64,000 bases of DNA from Siphonodentalium dalli (lineage: Eukaryota > Mollusca > Scaphopoda > Gadilida > Siphonodentaliidae). Location: contig CP136068.1 of NCBI GenBank assembly GCA_032622095.1, forward strand, positions 157,259,151-157,323,150. The letters run 5' to 3'. A model generated the notes under the pieces. The model made no database searches. It saw nothing but the letters and a program-made list of their open reading frames with translations, and had not been told where the DNA came from. This document shows positions 46,235-58,433 of the stretch, piece after piece (within the stretch, counting starts at the first letter, position 1; every line of letters begins with the position of its first letter). A program made the position numbers and the translations under genes.

Positions 46235-48775
46235 TTAATAGAACTTTGTCGGATTTTCCTCTTGAGTTGTATCTCGTAAGTAATTTTGCACAGCTTTAAA
46301 GATATGTTCATTTTCTAATTGTTTTAAGTTCGGGTCCCCAAATATTAGTGTTTTAACTGAATGTTTATTAAAGCGCAGAAGATTATTACGAAGTGTAATT
46401 CTTTCTTCAAAGTGTAGGTGGCATTCAAAAAAATAGTGGAAAGCATTTTCTACAGAATGTCCACATCTACATGTAGCAGAAATTGCTATATAATTTTGAA
46501 GTTTATCAGCTTGTAGATTACTACATTCACACCTCAGTTTACAATGAAGGATGTTCAATAGCCGTTTACCATATGAAAAATATGTTGGTGGTTTTAATGG
46601 CTTAGTTACTAGTGCTTTCTTGAACCTATCGAGTGGAATGTTTCTTTCTTTTTTTTCATCCAATTTGTTCCAATCCATAACGCATGTGGGGAAGAAAGTT
46701 TTATCTGTTCTTTTGCTATTTGAAATGGGACGATTTAAATTTGATGCATTTCTCAGTTCGTAATCACATTTATCCTTAACCTTTGACGGAAGAAGCTGAG
46801 TTAAGTAGGCGGGGGCTTTGCCGTTTGCAATATTGTAAAATATACTCATTCGTTTAACATACCGCCTACTTTCCAGCCTCTCCCATCCGAGTTCAAAGAG
46901 CAACCTATCATGGGGGACCGATTTTGTACAACCTGTAACTATACGTGCAGCTTCGATTTGTATATCATCTAGTCTTTTTAATAGATAGTCAGGTGCTCCA
47001 AACCATACACAACTAGCATACTCCATTAATGGACGGACGTGAGATAAATATAATATTTCGAGAGTCTGACGGTTAAGAAGATATTTCAGTTTTCTCATTT
47101 GGGAAAGTCTTGCATAGGCTTTAGTACATATATTTTCGATATAAATATTCCATGATAAATCTTCTGAGATGTCAATACCCAGGTGTGTGTGACTGTGCGT
47201 ATAATCAAGGGTAGCTCCATTGAAAACTATATCTGGTTTTATAATATTTTCTATACTTGTAAACAGCAGTACTTTAGTTTTGGCACTATTAAATTTGACT
47301 ATCCACTTTTCAGCCCATTCATTGATTTTCCGCATGTCATTATTTATCGTCGATTCTAAAGTTTGTAGATCAGAGTTTGCATTCATGAGACATGTATCAT
47401 CGGCAAATAGTCTAGCTCGGGATTCTAAATTGTCCGAAATGTCATTTATATATATGAGAAACATAAGAGGCCCGATTACGGATCCTTGGGGGACTCCTGC
47501 TGTTATAGGTGCGTATTTGGAAAAACTGGAGTTAATTCGTACGCGTTGTTTGCGATTTTCAAGGTAGTTCACAGACCATTTAAGAATATCTCCTTTAATA
47601 CCATATTTATCGAGCTTATGTATAAGACCACGATGCCACACTTTGTCAAAGGCTTTGGAAATATCACAGAATACTGCACATGTCGTATCACCTTTATCAA
47701 GCGCTTCTACTATATTATGAATAATTTCTATCAGTTGTAGTTCCGTTCCATGACCGGGAATAAAACCAGACTGGTGCGAATATAAGAGATCTCTGGATTG
47801 CAAATGTATAAACATTTTATTGTGAACGATTCTTTCGAGAACTTTTCCAACACAACTGAGAAGTGAAATGGGTCTGTAATTATTTGGATCTTGTGATTTT
47901 CCTTTTTTGAACAATGGTATGACATCAGCACGTTTCCATGTGTCCGGAAAACAACAGCTCTTCAGCGATTTATTAAATATTATTTTGAGTGGTTTGCATA
48001 CTGAGCTGTGGTTTTCCTTTAACATTTTGTTACTGATACCATCCGGACCATTGGCTTTATGTGTAGATAAAGATTTGAGAATAGTCGAAATTTCATCTTC
48101 GGATGTTTCTATCGAGCTTATATTTGATGCTGTTCTATTTGCGAAATTGGGAATATCAGATTCCGAACTGTCTATGGTGCTATTCATTATAAACATTTTG
48201 TTCAACAGTTCAGCCTTTTCTTCATCAGAATCATAAAATGAGTTGTTAAACTCTAGAGTTGGGATTTTACTCTTATTAGAAAAATTGTTAAGCAGCTGTT
48301 TCACGACATGCCAGAATTGCTTTGGACCTGTGTTGAGTTTCAAATTTTCATCCAGATTAAAAAAATATTTCTCTTTTGCAAATTTTTTCATGTTGTTTAT
48401 CTTATTTCGAATTTGTTTATACTTGTCCCAGTGCATTTGTGTATTTGATTTTAAAGCTTTCTTTCTTAAGCGATCTCTTTTTCTTATATTTAATCTAATA
48501 GAGCTATCAAACCATGGTTTATCATTTGTCCTAATTGTAATTGTTTGAAATGGTATATACTTTTTTGCAATATTAAGGAACATGTCTGTGAAAATGGTTA
48601 CCATTGTATTTACATTTATGTTTGTGCCTCTTTCAGATAAAACATCTGTCCAATTTATTGCATGGATCTCTGCATTCATATTTAAGTAATCACCTTTGGT
48701 ATAATTCCATACCTGACGAATGCATGTCTCTGATTTACGATTGGGTGTAAGTAGTTCTATGGTGGTCGCATAATG
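46235..48775 (-). pseudogene. LINE reverse transcriptase part (C-terminal portion of EN-RT ORF)
   Basis: A long open frame continues for 814 codons from an internal Met (48679), with about 32 further codons upstream in the same frame back to the insertion site. RT landmarks counted from that Met: KAFDKVWH (342-349), GVPQGS (395-400) and the catalytic FADD (425-428). KANGPDGIS lies near 208-216. The C-terminal part has a Cys/His-rich block (CxC...CRCGH...FHYFFECHLHF, about 717-755), typical of CR1/L2-like ORF2. It copies LINE RNA into DNA at a nicked target. The frame is intact to its stop, so the copy was young when the insertion separated it from its start. It cannot now make a full protein. 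Confidence 0.9.
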
Positions 48776-48779
48776 GTCT

Positions 48780-49229
48780 GGTTAGAAGGAACTAAATGTT
48801 TTCCATAGGCCACAGTGTTAACGTTTGACCACGCCCACGCTAAATTTTCGAGTTCCGAAGTGCACGATGCATGCGTTCGTAAAGACCAACCCTTTCGGCA
48901 TCTGTACGCACATATGAGTACCTTTCGAGCCACGCCTTTTTCGAAAACCAGCATATGTTTTCCACACTACCCCACTTTTTGCACAGAATTTGACAGTCTG
49001 ACAAAAGCCAATACACAGCCTCAATATCCCGCCATTGTTTGGACACGGACGCATTTCAGATTGGGAAACGCCCACGTTTTTACATGCTATGGGTATTATA
49101 TTTCTTGAATTTGTAAAATTATTTGACATATTATATGCCAATCGCGCGCCAGAATTTTTTTAACTCGTATTCGAGATACCCTGTAAAAACGAAAGGGACG
49201 TAATTCTACTTATTTAGTTCCTTCTAACC
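48780..49229. mobile_element. TIR element E, copy 1
   Basis: 450 bp, 18-bp perfect TIR GGTTAGAAGGAACTAAAT. Interior contains GACCACGCCCACG and a mirrored GGGAAACGCCCACG word. No transposase. Confidence 0.82.
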
Positions 49230-50119
49230 TTAAGAGATGTGCAAACGTGACCCTATGTAATCCCTACTACCTCTGCGTGAAGCTGTGTCATATCTATACT
49301 AAATAAAACTGATTTTACACATTTCTTTGTTCTCGTTCCCCAGCAATCATGGTTATTTTAACCCCACTGTATCTGAAGATGGTTCATCTACTGTGGAATT
49401 TTTTGTGGAAATGTGTCCATGCCGTTGCCAATGATGGGAACGTCCCTTCCTAAATAAAAGAACTAATAATTGGGAATTGATCAGTACCGTCTGCTGTTCA
49501 ACATAAAAAATTATGGGTGCCTCGGGGTCATGTCATGCCGAGATTTGCCATATTTGGGAAAATTCTCAAAATATGTGGAAATTTTGGTAAAATTGGTAAT
49601 TAAACTAACAGAATATGCCTTTAATGGGCATGACGCGCATGTATATAGCGGCACAGACAATACGTGCAAATCATGTTTCAGATGATATGCTTAGTTGACC
49701 AAAATTGTCCGGGTTTCTGAATAAATAGTTAGATTTTTACACCCCACCCCCTGCACCAGAAAAGATAGGAATTTCTACACGGTCGACAAGTTGGCAGCTG
49801 GTTGGTTAAAAATACTCGAGACGTCAAGTTTATGCTGATGGTCAGATGTCCACAAATAGATAAAGATATCGATGTGAGGTGATTTCTCTCTTAAAGTGGC
49901 ACACCAGATACAGAATAACGATAAATAAGTGAAAATCTCACAAAGGTTATTAGGTGCAAATATTCCCCACTTCCTGAAAAATGGCAATAAAATCCAAATT
50001 CTGGTGTAATGTAATGTCTAACTATGTATGCTTCGCAAATCAGATCACAATTATGTGATTTTTCACCACGTTTGTCCATCATAGGCCGAAATACGAAATA
50101 TTCGATTTTTCTGCTTTTA
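49230..50119. repeat. Spacer S, copy 1
   Basis: 890 bp from TTAAGAGATGTG to TTTCTGCTTTTA, repeated at 50570-51458. No recognisable protein; looks like captured non-coding DNA. Confidence 0.75.
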
Positions 50120-50569
50120 GGTTAGAAGGAACTAAATGTTTTCCATAGGCCACAGTGTTAACGTTTGACCACGCCCACGCTAAATTTTCGAGTTCCGAAG
50201 TGCACGATGCATGCGTTCGTAAAGACCAACCCTTTCGGCATCTGTACGCACATATGAGTACCTTTCGAGCCACGCCTTTTTCGAAAACCAGCATATGTTT
50301 TCCACACTACCCCACTTTTTGCACAGAATTTGACAGTCTGACAAAAGCCAATACACAGCCTCAATATCCCGCCATTGTTTGGACACGGACGCATTTCAGA
50401 TTGGGAAACGCCCACGTTTTTACATGCTATGGGTATTATATTTCTTGAATTTGTAAAATTATTTGACATATTATATGCCAATCGCGCGCCAGAATTTTTT
50501 TAACTCGTATTCGAGATACCCTGTAAAAACGAAAGGGACGTAATTCTACTTATTTAGTTCCTTCTAACC
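50120..50569. mobile_element. TIR element E, copy 2
   Basis: Same as copy 1 by eye, with identical predicted ORFs. Bordered by TTTTA on the left and TTAA on the right. Confidence 0.82.
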
Positions 50570-51458
50570 TTAAGAGATGTGCAAACGTGACCCTATGTAA
50601 TCCCTACTACCTCTGCGTGAAGCTGTGTCATATCTATACTAAATAAAACTGATTTTACACATTTCTTTGTTCTCGTTCCCCAGCAATCATGGTTATTTTA
50701 ACCCCACTGTATCTGAAGATGGTTCATCTACTGTGGAATTTTTTGTGGAAATGTGTCCATGCCGTTGCCAATGATGGGAACGTCCCTTCCTAAATAAAAG
50801 AACTAATAATTGGGAATTGATCAGTACCGTCTGCTGTTCAACATAAAAAATTATGGGTGCCTCGGGGTCATGTCATGCCGAGATTTGCCATATTTGGGAA
50901 AATTCTCAAAATATGTGGAAATTTTGGTAAAATTGGTAATTAAACTAACAGAATATGCCTTTAATGGGCATGACGCGCATGTATATAGCGGCACAGACAA
51001 TACGTGCAAATCATGTTTCAGATGATATGCTTAGTTGACCAAAATTGTCCGGGTTTCTGAATAAATAGTTAGATTTTTACACCCCACCCCCTGCACCAGA
51101 AAAGATAGGAATTTCTACACGGTCGACAAGTTGGCAGCTGGTTGGTTAAAAATACTCGAGACGTCAAGTTTATGCTGATGGTCAGATGTCCACAAATAGA
51201 TAAAGATATCGATGTGAGGTGATTTCTCTCTTAAAGTGGCACACCAGATACAGAATAACGATAAATAAGTGAAAATCTCACAAAGGTTATTAGGTGCAAA
51301 TATTCCCCACTTCCTGAAAAATGGCAATAAAATCCAAATTCTGGTGTAATGTAATGTCTAACTATGTATGCTTCGCAAATCAGATCACAATTATGTGATT
51401 TTTCACCACGTTTGTCCATCATAGGCCGAAATACGAAATATTCGATTTTTCTGCTTTA
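50570..51458. repeat. Spacer S, copy 2
   Basis: Same as 49230-50119 apart from one missing T before E copy 3. Confidence 0.75.
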
Positions 51459-51908
51459 GGTTAGAAGGAACTAAATGTTTTCCATAGGCCACAGTGTTAA
51501 CGTTTGACCACGCCCACGCTAAATTTTCGAGTTCCGAAGTGCACGATGCATGCGTTCGTAAAGACCAACCCTTTCGGCATCTGTACGCACATATGAGTAC
51601 CTTTCGAGCCACGCCTTTTTCGAAAACCAGCATATGTTTTCCACACTACCCCACTTTTTGCACAGAATTTGACAGTCTGACAAAAGCCAATACACAGCCT
51701 CAATATCCCGCCATTGTTTGGACACGGACGCATTTCAGATTGGGAAACGCCCACGTTTTTACATGCTATGGGTATTATATTTCTTGAATTTGTAAAATTA
51801 TTTGACATATTATATGCCAATCGCGCGCCAGAATTTTTTTAACTCGTATTCGAGATACCCTGTAAAAACGAAAGGGACGTAATTCTACTTATTTAGTTCC
51901 TTCTAACC
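51459..51908. mobile_element. TIR element E, copy 3
   Basis: Same as copies 1 and 2. Its right end adjoins the GTCT duplication and the LINE endonuclease. Confidence 0.82.
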
Positions 51909-51912
51909 GTCT

Positions 51913-52736
51913 GAGTGGCCCAGATCAATAGTGGATGCGTTAACGAATGATAGAGTATCACTTAACAAAATTGGGTCGATCAAGGTCGAGGAGCTTCCAG
52001 TCACACGAGTTGGGTTGGTGATAGCGTTCGTTAGAGTCCATCTACTTTTTATATCGTGCAATGGTCCTGATTGTTTCAAAAGGTCACAATTTAAGTCACC
52101 GACAATAATCAGGGAGGGATTTATCGAAAGAGCGCTTTCAACAGAGGATTCTAGGTCTTTCCAATATGATTCTATACATTCCTTCTCTGATCGATAAGTC
52201 ACACATAGCAGAATTTTTTGTTTCGAACCAATTTCGAACCAGAGTATTTCATCATCAAAGTCGAGTTGAGGAATATGTTTAAATACGAGACCGTCAGCAA
52301 AGTAAATTGCTAGACCACCTCCTCGTTCGTTTCTATCCAATCTAATTGGCCCCTGATAATTAGGAAGCAATATTTTTTCGCTTGGAAAACCAACATTTAA
52401 ATGGGTTTCTGTAAAACAAACAATATCATATTCATCAATATGCTCTGTTAGTTTGGACAATTTGTGTCTTAGACTTCGGACATTATAATGGAAAATTGAT
52501 AATGTCTCCTTCTCACGCGGACCTGGATTTTTATGCACGTCATTGCTCAAAATAATCAAAAGCATACTTATTAGAACTGTACGAACAAGTAATTTTTGCA
52601 TGTGTCCGAATTTAGGCAATTTAATGTTTGAAGTATTACCACGCCGAGTTTTGGAAAATTTATCCACATTGCACCTACTGGTACGTAAGTTGAAAAGCCC
52701 TATCGCCTGCCTATATTGCACTAGATTTGATGTCAT
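51913..52736 (-). pseudogene. LINE endonuclease part with 2A-like leader
   Basis: Starts at ATG 52736 in a good context (GCCATGA). Residues about 48-64 are hydrophobic (LLVRTVLISMLLIILS), followed directly by NDVHKNPGP (65-73). This is the 2A-like signature D-x-E-x-NPGP with His in place of Glu. The APE-type endonuclease follows: FHYNVRSL (82-89), TETHL (109-113), GDLNCDL (213-219), LIDPIL (251-256), GHSD (272-275). The insertion falls right after this Asp. The next residues, HYATTI, are found on the far side at 48775, so the catalytic SDH triplet is split. Upstream 52737-52990 has no ORF1. Confidence 0.88.
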
Positions 52737-52990
52737 GGCGGATTAAATTGGAAATAACTCACGTTGCTGTTTACAGGCAGGCAATGGGGTATTGTGTACG
52801 AAACCATATTCGTGACAGCGTTCGCTACAAGTGTGTTCGTTAGAAGAGTGTGATGAGTGGTGAGACAAACAATCATAAATTCGAAATACAAACAAAAAAC
52901 AAGATACATGTATGTATAAATAAACATATATAAGTACATATTTTGCGTGATCATGAAAATGACACGCTTGTTCCCGGGTTGATTAATCAC

Positions 52991-54029
52991 TATAAATTAT
53001 GAAGCAAGCCGATTATAAAGAATTCAGTATGTTAGAATTTATTTTGTGTTCGTTAGTCTTAGTGCCAATCGTTGTGGAATATATTGTATTATTACCTTTA
53101 ATCCCTCTACAATTTAAATGGCATTTCAATTTCGATGAGAATTTCAAGTCGCATTATTTTAATTTCACATTATTTTGAAATACATAATGTTTTTGAACTG
53201 GTCACAAAATGTACCCGTTTGGGACATTTGTACAGGCATACTAATTTGTGCTGTTTTTTGTTGTTGGAGCAAATAGAGTTACCTCCCTCATCTCGGCAAA
53301 TAGGGTTTCCACCTTGATCTATTCATTTGGGCCATAATACTCAGATATTCGTTTATTATAAATGGTCATCGTTATGAGACTCTTCCCCAGTCAGTTTGTA
53401 ATACAGGGGTGGATGGAATATTAATATAATAATAAATTGGTAAACCAAATCCGGACATTTACGGGACCACCCCTACACACCCAACATACTCAAAGCCAGA
53501 CCTAGTGTGCAGACCCCCTTTAAATTCATATACGGTACATTTATAAAGCAAACACACATAATAATAGATATAATAATGAACATAATGAAAATGGCTGTTC
53601 CTGAAACTATTTTGGTATCTGATTGTCGCATATAACTCCGATGTGTGCGGCCATGACCTTTAGTAGACGATGGCAAATTATGACGAGGGATTGCATGTGA
53701 GTTGCTTATTTGTTATTTAGGTCAGGACACCTTTTGTGGGACACGATATTTCTGGTCCATGCTTTGTCAATAAAGTGTCTGGAGCTGAGACTTGAGTAGA
53801 ATATTCATGTTTCTTTATTTTCTCCGGTTTTCTGCGTTCGTTCAAAATGTGTGATACTGGATGTATTACTGCACAGTCTGTCTGTCTGTAGACTGGGTGT
53901 ATGACTGCATGGTGCAGTTTATACCAAAAATGGACAGAGAGGTTAATTGACTGTCCGCTCTTTGCGACGATGAGGTTCACGGCGGGGACTATTGACCAAC
54001 ACTCACAATTTCGTCTTTTGCATCAGATA
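52991..54029. other. Non-coding gap
   Basis: No gene. 53880-53900 has a short (CTGT)n. 53966-53985 (GATGAGGTTCACGGCGGGG) resembles text near 45855 in H6, a hint that the LINE interrupted that element. Confidence 0.45.
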
Positions 54030-54397
54030 CCAACACCTCGACCGATCGGGACGAAACTTGGTACGTGAGTGTAGTTTGACCAGGTGGTCGTCGCTGTCGT
54101 ATTGGCGAGCCTGTGCGCCACCCGTGCAGCGCATGCGCAGACGAGATCTCGGAAACGGGTGGAGCTATCGACTTGAAATTTGCTATGTGAATGTATCTTG
54201 CGCCGGGTACAAATTTTATCTGGTCGCCGAGTCCGTGCGACGCCAGCTTCGCGCATGCGCAGACCAGATCTCGGAAACGGGTGGAGCTACCGGGTACAAA
54301 TTTTTCTTATTGAAACGCGTGGAGCTAAAAATTAAAAAAAAATATTAAAAAAATGTCATGTTTCGGACAAGCCGCCGGTGGCGGGCTAACCTGCTAG
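54030..54397 (+). mobile_element. Helitron-like element H7, 5-prime truncated
   Basis: Enters at TCGACCGATCGGGACGAAAC, the same text that follows the 5-prime end of H5. Two 125-bp units, then CGGACAAGCCGCCGGTGGCG and CTGCTAG. The terminal hairpin here is GCCGCCGGTGGCGGGC-type, different from H1-H5. Confidence 0.7.
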
Positions 54398-55602
54398 TCT
54401 ATACTATATATTTTGAGACTTCGTATATATGTGTGTATATATGTGTGTATATATGTGTGTGTGTACTTCATAGAATCCAAAACGCGTGTACAGATTGAGA
54501 TCAAATTTCGTATGTAAGTGTAAAATCCCACCGACACCGCCGTAGTCGCAGTTTAGAAAAGCTCAGAGCACCCGTTCTCCACTCCCATTCATCAAAATCA
54601 GCTCAAACGGCACGGCCGGGGTTAATAACGTCATTATATATATATATGAAGTCAGAGTCTCCAGAGTTATACCGGAACAAACACGTGTTTACGTCGTCTT
54701 GGGGGTCCACGATGGGAGTCTGACTTCAATGCAATGTTATCGCTCGAAACACGTGTTTACTTCGTGTTGAGGTTCACGATGGGAGTCTGACAATTGTTAT
54801 CGCTCGAAATAGTACAACGGCTGGACAGATTGAGCTCAAACTTCCCATCTAGAGGTAAAATCCACGTACGATGTCGTCCACGCGTTTTCCAGAAGCTCCG
54901 AGCACCCGTACTCCACTCCCAGTCATTAAAATCAGCTCAAACGGCACGGCCGGGGTTAATAACGTCATTATATATATATATGAAGTCAGAGTCTCCAGAG
55001 TTATACGGGAACAAACACGTGTTTACGTCGTCTTGGGGGTCCACGATGGGAGTCTGACTTCAATGCAATGTTATCGCTCGAAACACGTGTTTACTTCGTG
55101 TTGAGGTTCACGATGGGAGTCTGACAATTGTTATCGCTCGAAATAGTACATTAGGACGGGTACGAAATGCATTTATCTCGATTAAAAAGGCAGATCTCGG
55201 AAACGGGTGGAGCTATCGACTTGAAAATTGCAATGTGAATGTATCTTGCGCCGGGTACAAATTTTATCGGGTCGGCGAGCCCATGCGACGCCCGTGCAGC
55301 GCATGCGCAGACGAGATATCGGAAACGGGTGGAGCTATCGACTTGAAATTTGCTATGTGAATGTATCTTGGGCCGGGTACAAATTTGATCGGGTCGCCGA
55401 GCCCGTGCGAAGCCAGCTTCGCGCATGCGCAGACCAGATCTCGGAAACGGGTGGAGCTACCGGGTACAATTTTTTCTTATTGAAACGCGTGGAGCTAAAA
55501 ATTAAAAAAATATATAAACAATGTTTCGGACAAGCCGCCGGTGGCGGGCTACTAAAAATGTCATGTTTCGGACAAGCCGCCGGTGGCGGGCTAACCTGCT
55601 AG
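54398..55602 (+). mobile_element. Helitron-like element H8
   Basis: TCTATACTATATATTTTGAG, GTGTATATATGTGTG, ACTTCATAGAATCCAAAACG, then two roughly 330-bp blocks (CGTCATTATATATATATATG, AACACGTGTTTACGTCGTCT, CACGATGGGAGTCTGACTTC), then two 125-bp units, and a doubled terminal hairpin (GCCGCCGGTGGCGGGCTA at 55534 and 55576) before CTGCTAG. Confidence 0.72.
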
Positions 55603-56773
55603 TACTATATATTTTGAGACTTCCGTATGTGTGTACTTCATAGAATCCAAAACGCGTGTACAGATTGAGATCAAATTTCGTATGTAAGTGTAAAATCTCA
55701 CCGACACCGCCGTAATCGTGTTTTCGAGAAGCTCTGAGCACCCTTTATCCACTCCCAGTCATCGAAATCAGCTCAAACGGTACGGCCGGGGTTAATAACG
55801 TCATTATATATATATATGAAGTCAGAGTCTCCAAAGTTATACCGGAACAAACACGTGTTTACGTCGTCTTGGGGGTCCACGATGGGAGTCTGACTTCAAT
55901 GCAATGTTATCGCTCGAAACACGTGTTTACTTCGTGTTGAGGTTCACGATGGGAGTCTGACAATTGTTATCGCTCGAAATAGTACATTAGGACGGGAACG
56001 GCTGGACAGATTGAGCTCAAACTTCCTATCTAAAATTAAAATAACACGCACGATGTCGTCCACGCGTTTTCCAGAAGCTCCGAGCACCCGTACTCCACTC
56101 CCAGTCATAAAAATCAGCTCAAACAGCACGGCCGGGGTTAATAACGTCATTATATATATATATATACGAAGTCAACGTTATTAGCATCTGCATTGAGTGC
56201 ATTTCCTAGAACGCAACACGTGTTTTACGTCGTCTTGAGGTTCACGATGGGAGTCATTTCAATGCAATGTTATCGCTCGAAACACGTGTTTACTTCGTGT
56301 TGAGGTTCACGATGGGAGTCTGACATTTCAATGCAATGTTATCGCTCGAAATATTATGCAGAAAGGCAGATCTCGGAAACGGGTGGAGCTATCGACCTGA
56401 AATTTGCTATGTGAATGTATCTTGCACCGGGTACAAATTTTATCGGGTCGTCGAGCCCATGCGACGCCCGTGCAGCGCATGCGCAGACGAGATCTCGGAA
56501 ACGGGTGGAGCTATCGACTTGAAATTTGCTATGTGAATGTATCTTGGGCCGGGTACAAATTTGATCGGGTCGCCGAGCCCGTGCGACGCCAGCTTCGCGC
56601 ATGCGCAGACCAGATCTCGGAAACGGGTGGAGCTACCGGGTACAATTTTTTCTTATTGAAACGCGTGGAGCTAAAAATTAAAAAAAAATATAAACAAATG
56701 TCACAATTAACTCATTGAAAAACAAAAAATGTCATGTTTCGGACAAGCCGCCGGTGGCGGGCTACCCGGCTAG
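55603..56773 (+). mobile_element. Helitron-like element H9
   Basis: TACTATATATTTTGAGACTT start (one base off the TC start), then the same order of blocks as H8, ending with GCCGCCGGTGGCGGGCTACC and CGGCTAG. H8 and H9 are close relatives arranged head to tail. Confidence 0.72.
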
Positions 56774-56775
56774 TA

Positions 56776-57516
56776 TCTATTATATATTTTGGAAGATCTG
56801 TGTGTGTGTGTGTGTGTGTGTGTCTGTAATCGATGGACTCGAAAACGGCCGACCCGATTTCGATGAAACTTGGTATGTGGGGGTATTTTTGGCCGGGGAG
56901 TGACATAGGCATATTAATTTGCCCGTGCGGCGTGACCTTGACCTTGAAATCGGGTCATTTCAAGGTCAAACGCCCGAATATCACGGGATTTCGATGAAAC
57001 TTGGTATGTGGGGATAACTTCGGCCGGGGAGTGGTATAGGCCTATTAATTTGCCCGTGCGACGTGACATTGATCTTGAAATCGGGTCATTTCAAGGTCAA
57101 ACGCCCGAATATCACGGGATTTCGATGAAACTTGGTGTCTACGGATACTTTCGTGTGGGGAGTCTCATAAGCCTATTCATTTGTCCGTGCGACGTGACAT
57201 TGACCTTGAATTCGGGTCAATTCAAGGTCAAATCGCCAATTTTGATGGGATTTTCACGAAATTTTATACATAGGGTTACTTTTGTCCACTGAATGTTTTG
57301 GACGGGTCAAATCGTCACCCCAACCTGACATTGACCTTCAAAATTATCAATTCAAGGTCAAATCGGGTAAAACAGGATGGATTTCGACGGGTACTTTTGT
57401 CGGGTACTTTTGTCCGGGCAGTGTTTTGGACGGGTCAAATCGTTACCCCAACTGACCTTGACCTTCAAAATGGTCAATTCAAGGTCAAAGCCCGGACGAA
57501 GTCGGGTCACCTTCTA

Positions 57517-57517
<1 letters not shown>
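56776..57517 (+). mobile_element. Helitron-like element H10
   Basis: TCTATTATATATTTTGGAAG, (GT)n, ATCGATGGACTCGAAAACGG, then units with TGACCTTGACCTTGAAATCG and AATATCACGGGATTTCG, ending CCCGGACGAAGTCGGGTCAC then CTTCTAG. The same family as H3 and H4, followed by (TA)n. Confidence 0.75.

Positions 57518-57518
<1 letters not shown>

Positions 57519-57563
<45 letters not shown>
57519..57563. repeat. (TA)n microsatellite
   Basis: About 22 TA units directly after the H10 CTAG end. Confidence 0.9.
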
Positions 57564-57566
<3 letters not shown>

Positions 57567-57730
57567 ATATATTTAAACTATAACGTGATATTTGTACGAG
57601 TGACATTGGAAATTCATTGATCTAAATGTAATGAATTTTGAGTATACATGATTTTTCCAAATTTGGTAACAAAAATAAAGAACAAAACGAATAACCAAAT
57701 TAACACTTTTTGGTTCCTAGCTCTAAGAAC

Positions 57731-57828
57731 GAAATTAAAGAACCAAATGCACAGCATACATTCTGGATCCACGTGCATTGAACCAAACATTATTTCTAAT
57801 TTTTGTCATTTAAAGGTGGATTATCTAT
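57731..57828 (+). repeat. 98-bp direct repeat, first copy
   Basis: AACGAAATTAAAGAACCAAA...TTAAAGGTGGATTATCT is repeated at 58349-58446 with about three changes; the sequence between the copies (57829-58348) is single copy. A local duplication or the ends of an element with direct termini. Confidence 0.65.
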
Positions 57829-58433
57829 GGATGGAAATGTGGTAATATACGTCATAAACATATATTTGGGAATTTGCAAACAATATCCATACATCTAATA
57901 TACTACGATGACCTTTAACTATATTTATCGGGAGCTACATGTATATATTCTCATCCAATGCACACTACGATGAATTTAACTATATTTATCGGGAACTACA
58001 GGTATATATACTCATCCAATGCATGCTACGATGACCTTTATCTATATTTGTGTAACTATGGGTGTGTAACTTCTCTGTATACTCAATATATACATGTATA
58101 TGCCTTATACTATTATCGCATAATTAAAACTTCACATAACCGATGAATAATCAACCGTTCTACTATCCTAACTGTTTTTGTTGACTTTTAGATAGCCGTG
58201 GGTTCACGCCTTCCGGTTACCAGTCGATGCACCACGCGGGTTTTATCTGCCTGCTCGGTGTGTCGGTGTGGTGCTTGCGGACCTTGCCAATAAGTTATCA
58301 TTCCTGACATCCCCTTTGGCATAATTGCCATAAACCATAAAACAAGAACGAAATTAAAGAACCAAATCTCACAGCATACATTCTGGATCCACGTGCATGG
58401 AACCAAACAGTATTTCTAATTTTTGTCATTTAA

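Larger units (their letters stand above)
48780..51908. mobile_element. Composite insertion: three TIR elements and two spacers (E-S-E-S-E)
   Basis: E copies at 48780-49229, 50120-50569 and 51459-51908 are 450 bp each, start GGTTAGAAGGAACTAAAT and end in its complement. Spacers S at 49230-50119 (890 bp) and 50570-51458 (889 bp) are practically identical, differing by one T in a T run at the junction with E. GTCT flanks the whole unit (48776-48779 and 51909-51912) and is present once in the rejoined LINE text, so the whole composite behaves as one insertion with a 4-bp duplication. Inner E borders show TTA rather than GTCT. Repeated small ORFs (97, 107, 71 codons) have no domain. Confidence 0.85.
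45885..52990 (-). mobile_element. CR1/L2-type LINE, split by a composite TIR insertion
   Basis: Minus-strand non-LTR retrotransposon. It reads from the 5-prime region (boundary near 52990, uncertain) through a 2A-like leader and endonuclease (52736-51913), an interrupted junction, and RT plus C-terminal region (48775-46235). The 3-prime UTR follows, with an AAACTAAAACTAAACTAA tail at about 45885. Without the 3129-bp insertion the body is about 4 kb. No separate ORF1 is visible. No clear target duplication, as is common for CR1-like elements. Confidence 0.82.

Noticed and set aside
47220-48548. Plus-strand ORFs of 84-115 codons
   Set aside because: Antisense shadows of the LINE reverse transcriptase.
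48815-49141. 97- and 107-codon ORFs repeated in each E copy
   Set aside because: Identity between copies reflects recent duplication of DNA, not selection; they overlap each other on opposite strands and no transposase motif is present.
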